Assembly: GCA_963565915.1 (NCBI GenBank)
Contig: OY751492.1
Coordinates: 62,001-126,000, forward strand
Origin: Entoloma clypeatum
Taxonomy: Eukaryota; Basidiomycota; Agaricomycetes; Agaricales; Entolomataceae
Length of the DNA: 64,000 nucleotides
Direction of reading: 5' to 3'
Shown piece after piece: positions 56,676-64,000 of the stretch. Numbering within the stretch: position 1 is the stretch's first letter; each line of letters opens with the position of its first letter. The notes below the pieces were generated by a model, which saw only the letters and a program-made list of their open reading frames with translations, had not been told where the DNA came from and ran no database searches. Position numbers and translations under genes: made by a program.

Positions 56676-56826
56676 TTAGCACTTGCACTCTCCAGCTTTG
56701 CAACCGCAGCTGTTGGTAGTGGAATTCAGTAAACCAACAGGGAACAATGACGCAAACGTCGAAAACGCACTTTTCGCCGCAACTGCAGCTCGAGTTTCCG
56801 CAGTTGGCCTGAGATACTGGGGTCAT
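56676..56826 (-). CDS. Metallothionein, 29 residues, two exons
   Basis: Exon 1 (56771-56826) reads MTPVSQANCGNSSCSCGE plus two bases. A 61-nt intron (56710-56770; donor GTGCGT, acceptor CAG) is followed by exon 2 (56676-56709), reading NCGCKAGECKC and TAA. The product has seven Cys in the pattern C-x4-CxC-x3-CxC-x4-CxC with no aromatic residue, as expected for fungal copper or zinc/cadmium metallothioneins that chelate metal ions in the cytosol. A TATA-like CATAAATAG (minus strand) lies about 175 nt upstream (near 57003). Without splicing the frame reads into unrelated sequence, so a plain ORF search misses it. It lies beside an ALDH remnant and divergent to a ferric reductase. Confidence 0.8.
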
Positions 56827-58229
56827 GATAACCTGCGCGATGCGAAGTGTTGCATCAGGAACTGGAGAAGAACAGTGTGAAATTCACCGTCACTCACAAT
56901 TTGCATGGCGATGTTTAAGAACGGTGGATGAAGTTCTTTGACTGTAGAGTGATGATTTTGAGTTGGAATTGAGAAGTCCCCCAATCGAGGTGGCGCTATT
57001 TATGCATTTGGAGACGATCTTTGTCCTTGTTTACGTCCATTCGTTGCAGCGTCTCCACAAAATGACTCAGCCAGTCCGTTTGTCCACAAAATTCCGCAAA
57101 CAAACCCGTGCGCCGCACAACCCCAATTGGCTCAGGGCCTTGAATTCACTACTTGAGTTTCAAATTGCTGCTTCAAGAGCGGCTCATCGATCGCATCCGC
57201 ATTCCCTCGTACCGTCGTCTCTCTTTGTCTCGCGAGGGTCTCAACTTGAATCCGCCATATTATGATAGGCGGCTCACTCCACACGGTATGTAGTATACAT
57301 TTGGGCTTGGCGGTGCTAGTGGGGGGTGATCGAGATCCGGAGACGTGTGGTTTCTTGCTCGCTTTTTGCACTTTTTCGTGTATCAGACATCTTGTTACAC
57401 ACCTCCACCCTCATTTCACCGAGAATGAGCCACCTCAACCACAACAAAACGAAAAGATGAGTACATTGGTGCAGAGATTAGATTAGATTAGATTGCAAAC
57501 CGGCAATCAATGTTTCGCAAAAATGCCTCAGGGTTATGTTTCCCTGGACACTCCCCAGCGAGGTTATCCACAAGCGCAATGCGCTGAGGGAGTCGCTCCT
57601 TACAATTCAGCCTCCTCGTCCTCGCTCCGCTGCTACCTCTCCGTTCTTCGCTCCTCTTATCCAGCCAGGCTCGGTGGCTTTGGACATCGCCATCATCTTA
57701 AGGATCTCTCATGGAATTGAAGCCATGGGGTCAACGCTTCACCCATTCCTTCGACTCCCACCACCCAGCTCCCCTTTCCCTGCAGGCATCATGCCTCTTC
57801 CTACCACCTCATATTTATCACAGCGCCTGGGTCCTTCCCTCGCTGATGGCCCCCGGATCCTTGTTCACCCGTTCCCTCCTTCTGTCTTGCAATAATCCCA
57901 CGACTGGGACCGACCGGAAAAAGAAACCATTGTCTCCGTTGCAACGTTATGGCACTGTCCTGGATTATCTTTATCCGTGTTCGCGTTCGCTCTCGAAAAT
58001 GTGCTAGGCAACGGACTCCCTGCCGGTTCCCTGTCTTCTGTTGCCCGATCCGACCACACCACTGACCCAACATCGATCGCGATATCACGGATGTTGACCT
58101 GGTTCTATTGTGTTTGTCGTTGTTATGCAAGATATTCCCACAAATCCAAGGTATCCTCAGGAAGAGTTTCAACGCTGCCCTTGGGAAGTCTGCGCCGCCG
58201 TCTCAACGGTTGCCACTGACTTGGCTGCG
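56827..58229. other. Divergent intergenic region, metallothionein to ferric reductase
   Basis: Holds the metallothionein promoter (TATA-like near 56997-57008) and presumably that of the ferric reductase. A GATTA microsatellite occupies 57475-57494. A CT/Pro-rich ORF at 57536-57895 has no recognisable domain and is not called. Confidence 0.45.
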
Positions 58230-60630
58230 ATGTCTGATACCGGCCCACCTCCCGTCATACCAGACCAACTTCAGCTATACAAGTACGTGTCTGCCCTTCA
58301 GCATCCGTCTTCAACTTTACTAAATAAACTCTCGCAGCTCGTACGCCGCCGATCCCACATATCAAATCAAATTTACCATAGTGTGGACGGCGGTCCTGGC
58401 CTTTACACTCGTCGTTCTCTTTCCCCGCGTCATCTTTCGTCGTCAAAAGTGGTGGGACGGCACATTTGGTGTTTTAGATGAGTGGAAGAGCCGTGATAAT
58501 TACGCGCGGCTGAAGATCGAGGAAATCGAGAAGGCCAGGATTACGGGTCTTGACAAGGGCATGTCGACTTCTGCGGAGAATCGTGTACTGCGAAAGCTTC
58601 CGTCCCAGTCGCAGTGTCCGGATCCGTTCAAGACCGCCGTGTCCCGGATACTCACCTCGATCTCCTCTCTAGCCTACTACACCCCAGCCTACACCAACGG
58701 ACTCAGTATCGCACAAAGTACGCCTTCCTCTCCCTGCTTTTCTCATCCTACTAACACTCTCAACATAGTCTTCCTCGTTATAGCCTACTTAGCAACCACC
58801 CTCATCTGCACGACCCACTCTGTCCCACTGTTCACCAACTCCAACCGTGCGGGCTTCCTCGCTCTCGCCCAACTCCCCCCGCTCTTCTTGCTATCTGCCA
58901 AGTCCTCCCCTCTCTCCCTCCTCCTCCCTTCACATCTGTCCTACACCCGTCTCAACTTCCTGCACCGCTGGTCGGCGCGGGGCGTGCTCCTCTGCGTCGT
59001 GATACACGGGGCACTCTGGATAAGAGACCACAGGATGTGGGGTATACCGATCTTGGGACAACAGAAGGAGATGAGCGGGATCGCGGCGATGGGGGTGCTG
59101 TGCGTCCTGGGGCTCGGGAGTGTGAGGGTTGTGAGGGAGAGATATTGGGCGGTTTTCTATTGGGTGCAGTAGGTATCGCTTCAGTTCTCTAACTTGCGCT
59201 GGACTGGTGTTTTAATTCCTTCCCTTGCATAGTTTCTCCGCGTTCCCGGCGTTCATCATCACGATATGCTACCACACTCCGTATGCATCCCCGTGGATAC
59301 TCGCGCCTATAAGCATACACGCCTTTGACCTCCTCATGCGCTCTCTACGCATCCGGTTCAAAGATGCGTTCCTCCTCAGAGTAGACGAAAACATGACGAT
59401 CGTGAGCCCTTGCTTTCCGTTTACCTGCTCCCTCGTCGCGTTTAAAACGCTTTCCAACAACCAGATACACATCCCAGACTGCGACGCCGGTTTCCGCGCA
59501 GGCCAACACCTCCGCATACGCATCTTCTTCGGAGGGGCGGCAGGCGTGTTTGAGGCTCATCCTCTCAGTATCGTGACCTCGCCTTCGTCAGAGACGTGCA
59601 TCTGTACTGGTGACGTCCGTGCGTACTCTTACCCGAGCCCGTCTGCAGGAAGTGGAGGGAAGAGGGGTGCGTGCGGTGGAGAACCGGCGGGAATAGTCCT
59701 CGGAGCAAGAGTAGCTGGAGATTGGACGAAGGCGTTGAACGATTATGCATATAGACAGGAAACGCGCCTGCGTTCGTCGTCACCTGCCTCTGCCTCTGCC
59801 TCTGCCTCTGTCGTGTCCTCGTCCTCGTCCTCCTCGAGTTCACCGCCAACACCGATACGCATCCCCGTCCCGGTTCAGGTCATGTTCGATGGTGCGTATG
59901 GAGGGTGTAAGCTCGACATGGAGACGTTTGAGAGGGTGCTGATCGTTGCTGGAGGGAGCGGCGCCACGTTTGGGGTGGGGATGTTGGACGGGATCGTGGC
60001 GCGGGTTTGTTCACGGGGGTGTACTCCCAACATGCCAGTGTTGAAGACGAGAAGGGTGGATTTCGTGTGGTGTGTGCGGTCCATCGGTATGTCTCTTTTT
60101 TGTTTTGTTTTTTTTTGGATGTGCTGATCGATGGCATGCGATCAGCGTCGATATCGTGGTTTGCACCACTCCTGCGGGCTATTGCATCTGCTGCGCAGTC
60201 CAGGGTGGACTTGAGGATGGCGGTGTTTGTGACATGTGTTGGCGATGGCCCGGTGGAAGAGCTTCCGAGGTTGAGAGTGGAAATGGGGGCGCGACCGCAC
60301 ATGAAAGCGTTGGTCAGTGATGTCATGGGCCTCGGGGCCGCGGGCGGCGATGACGGTCCTGGCACTGTTGGCTCAGAGGCGGACGGGAGGGTCGATTTGG
60401 CGGAATCTCGCGGTTGTAGCTGCGTTGTTGAAGCACGGGAAGGGCTGCAGGACGGGCGGGACAAGGTGTCGGAGAAAGAGAGAGATGTGGAGGAGAGGTT
60501 TAGAGGACGCGTCGCGGTGTGCGTGAGTGGACCTAGGGGGATGGCAAGCGCAGCTGCGAATGCTGTTGCGAGGCTGACGGGGAAAGGAGGCGTTGGGGTC
60601 GAATTGCATACGGAGGTTTTTGTGATCTAG
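58230..60630 (+). CDS. Ferric/cupric reductase (FRE family transmembrane metalloreductase)
   Basis: Six exons (58230-58282, 58338-58717, 58769-59168, 59233-59401, 59465-60086, 60146-60630) give 702 residues. Several membrane segments include the ferric-reductase heme core, with His in LNFLHRWSARG, CVVIHGALW and ITICYHTPY. An FAD-binding part follows (FRAGQHLRIRIF, then HPLSIVTSP) and a NADPH-binding part (RVLIVAGGSGATFGVGML, with CVSGPRGMA near the C-terminus). It would move electrons from cytosolic NADPH across the plasma membrane to Fe3+ or Cu2+ before uptake. A Ser/Ala run (ASASASASVVSSSS) interrupts the FAD/NAD region and looks like repeat expansion. The start is uncertain: in-frame ATGs at 58110 and 58125 precede 58230. 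Confidence 0.9.
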
Positions 60631-61042
60631 GTGGAATGGATACGAGGCCGAGGGGGCTCTATGCCCTGTTGTAAAACAGGGCATGTCATGAATTGACGAG
60701 TTGCCCCAGGCCCTTCCCATGAACATGGGAAGTGGCCGATGTTACCGGTTCACCGGAGGTCGACCTCTGGCTCTGCGCCTTCGGATGCCGCCCGACTTCA
60801 TTGCAGATCCTATCGGCGGTGCATCATACCCTGGGTCGGCGTGACATACCGCCCTGTTTTACATAAAACAGCGCTTCGTACCTCTCTCGACCAAGATCCA
60901 TCTTTCCACGCTTTCATACCCTCAACTTCGATACACCTCAGCATCTCGAGAGCAACGTCAGTAGTTTTTGTTGGTATCTTGTCTGGTTTTATTTCTCAAA
61001 GAAAAATGATTACAGTTTTTCTTGTTTTTTCCGGTTTGAAAC
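60631..61042. other. Intergenic region with a perfect hairpin
   Basis: 60661-60684 forms a 10-bp perfect stem (ATGCCCTGTT / AACAGGGCAT) with a GTAA loop, 30 nt after the ferric reductase stop. A related CCCTGTTTTACATAAAACAG occurs at about 60852. The rest is the SDR 5' flank. Confidence 0.5.
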
Positions 61043-62286
61043 ATGGAGAACGATCGCAAGGTTGCACTCATCACTGGGGCTGCACAAGGAATCGGACGCG
61101 GCATCGCCCTCAGGCTCGCTGACGACGGTTTTGACGTGGCTATCAACGACATAGGGTCAAAAAAAGACGTCATCGACACAGCTGTACGCGAAATCGAAGC
61201 GAAGGGCAGGCGGAGCGTAGCTGTTCCCGCCGATGTGTCCAGCGATGCTGCGGTGCAGACCATGATTTCGAAAACGGTTCAAGAGTTGGGGAGGCTAGAC
61301 GTTGTAGGTGTTCGAAGCGGAACACTCGTTGTCTGGGGGGACTCATTCGCTTTAAGATGGTCGCAAACGCTGGCATTACCCAGTTCAATTCCCTACTTGA
61401 CAGTTCGTCGCCTGTTTCGCCGTCCTCGTGCTTCGCCTTACGAGTTGCACCCTAGTCACTGTCGAAGATTGGGACCGAATTCTTGCCATCAACACCCGTT
61501 CGACGTTCCTTTGCTACAAATATGCAGCCAAGCAGATGCTTCATCAGGGCGGCCCAGGCCGCATCATTGGTGCGTGTTCCCTGGCAGGGAAGAAGGGTGA
61601 GCAGTTCCTCTTCCCTTGGGTGGATAATAACTTGACGTATCCCCCCAGGTTTTGCGATGTACGCAGGCTATTCCGCGTCCAAGTTTGCTGTTCGCGGGCT
61701 CACACAGAGCGCCGGTGAGCGCCCGTCATCGATACAAAACACTATCTTTCGTTGAATCAGAAGCAATCACCATAGCTTCCGAGTTTGGAAAGGCAGGAAT
61801 CACCGTGAATGCTTACGCTCCCGGCCTGATAGACACCCCGATGAGTATGTGAAATGCCTTTTGTCTGGTCGAGAGATAGCCACTGATGGGCTTTCCTCAG
61901 CGAAAGAAACCAACGAATTGATTGCGAAGGTTACAGGGACTGTAGCGGATGTCGATGCGATGGTAAGGTCCAGAGTCATAACCGCATATATATGTATATA
62001 TTTCTCATGCCCCAGGCCCAGGTTGCATCAATGAGCGCTGTTGGAAAGGGCGGAAAACCGTCGGACATCGCGAACTTGGTTTCCTTCTTGGCTTCCCCGG
62101 CATCGCATTTCATCACAGGCAAGTGTTTACCCCTTCGCCCGTCATAGTTTATCCACTCATCTACCACGGTGTGGTTAGGACAAACGGCAAGCATATTTTT
62201 TCATTCTCATCGTTGTTGCAAGCCTACTATACTAACGAGGCTTCTCTGGCTAGATTTCCGTCGATGGGGGAACGAACTTTGATTAA
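61043..62286 (+). CDS. Short-chain dehydrogenase/reductase (acetoin/diol reductase-like)
   Basis: Nine exons join in frame: 61043-61303, 61357-61402, 61456-61596, 61649-61714, 61761-61844, 61901-61962, 62016-62118, 62179-62186 (8 nt) and 62254-62286; 267 residues. The Rossmann start VALITGAAQGIGRGIALRL binds NAD(P). VANAGI, the catalytic Ser in GACSLAG and YSASK complete the active site, and the end is FITGQTISVDGG. Exons 7 and 8 use GC donors (ACAG|GCAAGT and ACG|GCAAGC), and only inclusion of the 8-nt exon restores the family motif TGQTISVDGG. The substrate is unknown; similarity in layout to fungal acetoin reductase-like proteins is from memory of the family. The SDR remnant at 17766-18860 is a relative. 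Confidence 0.88.
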
Positions 62287-62714
62287 AGTATTGATCTGCA
62301 GAGTCGGTCGGGATTATGTCCGATCGATGATTGATCCACTTTTTTGATACTCGGTTTGGGGATGCGGGATTCTCCAAAGGCCACGTCACAGGTGGTTTAT
62401 TACAGACACTTGGCCCTATTTTTCTTTTTGCGAAGTGAGCTTCAGGACCAAGAAGAACAGCACCGTCAATCGTTAAACCCGATGATAGAATACTTAGGTG
62501 CTTTGCCCATAGGTAGTTTGTCCGCGTCAGACGTCATGTTCTCAGTGCGAATAACAACATCATCGGGCCAGGTTACTAAGTTCGAGACATAACAAACCAC
62601 TGAGTCAAAATTTGATCAACGTTTCTTCAGCCACCATACGAGCTACAGCCTACTGATAACGAATCGTCTGCCTCTGTCCCTCAAAGCTTCAGAACCCTCC
62701 CGTCTGAATAACAT
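62287..62714. other. Convergent intergenic region
   Basis: About 430 bp between the SDR stop and the stop of the small secreted protein. Nothing recognised. Confidence 0.5.
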
Positions 62715-63100
62715 CTAATCAAGATCTGCAGCCGACTCGGAGACATCAGCTTCGGCTTCTGAGTCACTGTTTGCCCCATAGTATCTACCACCACCATAGT
62801 AACGGCAATAACGGGGGCACCACCAGGGGAACCAACCCCAGCGCCTCCTGCATTGACGGGGGCAGCGCGGGCGGTAAGGGTAAGGATAAGGATAACCAGG
62901 ACCGTATTGGTTGATTTCCGCAGGATTATCGGCCTTATCCTGACGACGTGGCGTTAGGAATCTTATGACTAGAATGTCTGAGGAAGCAGACATACCTCAA
63001 CGTTTGTGGAGTGTGCAGCAGCAGCCTCGTTTTCGGGCATGGCAGCGACGAGCCCGCTAACGAGAGCGAGGGTGACACAGAGGGTTGCAGATAATTTCAT
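62715..63100 (-). CDS. Small secreted Cys/Trp/Arg/Tyr-rich protein
   Basis: Two exons (62996-63100 and 62715-62939; intron donor GTATGT, acceptor CAG) give 109 residues. The start MKLSATLCVTLALVSGLVAA is a clear signal peptide. The mature part has an acidic stretch, then a basic aromatic core with YPYPYPYRPRCPRQCRRRWG and WFPWWCPRYCRYYGGGRYY (four Cys as CxxxC pairs), and ends in an acidic Ser/Asp/Glu tail. The balance of a cationic core and acidic flanks is unusual. No family recognised. By size and secretion it fits the loose class of fungal small secreted proteins; antimicrobial, wall-associated or metal-binding roles are all possible and none is shown. Confidence 0.75.
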
Positions 63101-64000
63101 GATGGTAGTGGTTGGATGTGGTTGATTGAGGTAACCTGGAGTTTGGGGGGAGAGATTGCGAGAGAATTTATACTCGAGCTTGTCAGACATGTTCGAGTTC
63201 GTCGGTCTATCTTCTCCGCTTTTCTGGGCATGGCCAAGGAAGGAATGCTTGCGTCGTGGAGCGGTAGAGGAGATCCCTTGAAAAGCGCCACTGTGTGCCG
63301 GTTGTGAATGTTTGGGAACCATCGATTCGGTTGCCCATCCTACGCCAGTGCATCAACGTTGGATATTTGGGAAGGAATGTGTAGGTCACCAAGAGAGACT
63401 GTTTCAACGAAGCATTCCATCCACAGCAGTAAGAACACCTTGGGCTCTACAAACCCCCTAAACGTCAAGGTCGTGAATCCCCGAAACGCCAGATAGGAGG
63501 GATTGCTAGACTCTTAGAGTCACATCTTTGCAAACAAAAGGTCGCAGAAACAAAAGGTCGCTGCGAGCCAGAGAATGCGCCTGGAGCTCAAGAACTCGAT
63601 ATGCGATGCTTAAAATAAAAGAGGTTCAACATCTGGAGGCGCGGGTTTATCCGGCCTGATGATGTCGGCTACATTTCGGCGATCAGTTTCAAAAATTTCA
63701 TGCCAAAACCATTACGTCGGAATTGATGAACAGACGCGCCAGAATATTAGCAGGTGCCTTGGCGGCCTTGGGATAGCTCATCGACATCCTTGATCGGTTG
63801 GCGTCAAAAATCGGTCACAATTCAACAGTCTGCATTTCTACATGATTTTGGGACGTGGACCGGTTCACATCGCAACCTCCAGCTTTCTCTGGTGGTCGGC
63901 ACATTCCAACGCACCAAAGAACGCTGTGGTAAAGAGCTCTGGCAGCCCCTTGCCACGTTGCAGCAGATTCGGCCTTGTCCTGTCACGGTCATGAAAACAT
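63101..64000. other. 5' flank of the small secreted protein gene and beyond
   Basis: No gene supported. Minus-strand AT-rich sequence just upstream of the start is presumed promoter. A duplicated word (acaaaaggtcg...agaaacaaaaggtcgc) lies near 63533-63560. Confidence 0.4.

Noticed and set aside
1..64000. CRISPR arrays, bacterial operons or ribosomal RNA genes
   Set aside because: No regularly spaced repeat array or rRNA sequence was seen, and intron-rich genes show a fungal nuclear genome.

Overview
The window looks like a filamentous basidiomycete (Agaricomycete-type) chromosome segment. The genes are split by many ~45-65 nt introns with GT(or GC)..AG borders. They include a trichodiene-type sesquiterpene synthase, 16-exon P450s, a fungal ferric reductase and a tiny fungal metallothionein, set among Ty3/Gypsy chromoviruses, truncated LINEs and hAT-type elements. 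The species cannot be named from the sequence. Exon boundaries were worked out by hand from reading frame, splice dinucleotides and family motifs.

Layout. 1-734: LTR and leader of a Gypsy element. 1200-7152: decayed aldehyde dehydrogenase gene whose last intron carries a 3.7 kb LINE insertion, itself invaded by a hAT element. 7577-8887: HNH-domain gene (-). 9185-21938: candidate terpenoid cluster, with two tandem P450 genes (-), a sesquiterpene synthase (+) and a broken SDR gene (-), followed by a RhoGEF/PH/FYVE gene (+). 21994-22193: a 200-N gap. 22194-30338 repeats 13848-21993 almost base for base, most simply an unmerged contig overlap rather than biology. 30641-37461: LINE fragment split by Gypsy element 2. 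37496-45217: Gypsy element 1, carrying a LINE insertion in its reverse transcriptase and a 244-bp tRNA-related (SINE-like) insertion in its leader. 45218-48110: degenerate transposon-like ORF, imperfect repeats and a 480-bp hAT-type MITE. 48111-51150: mostly noncoding. 51154-52891: secreted two-Cys-domain protein (-). 55917-56467: second aldehyde dehydrogenase remnant. 56676-56826: two-exon metallothionein (-). 58230-60630: ferric reductase (+). 61043-62286: nine-exon SDR (+). 62715-63100: small secreted Cys/Trp/Arg/Tyr-rich protein (-).

How parts work together. The sesquiterpene synthase would cyclise farnesyl diphosphate and the P450s could oxidise the hydrocarbon; this is an inference from clustering. 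Metallothionein and ferric reductase lie divergently and may form a metal-homeostasis pair. The repeats give a relative history: Gypsy 1 inserted first, then a LINE and a SINE-like element entered it; Gypsy 2 entered another LINE copy. Nearly every coding break in Gypsy 1 is a TGA where CGA is expected, and its leader differs from the 1-446 copy mostly at CpG sites. This points to CpG C-to-T decay of transposons.
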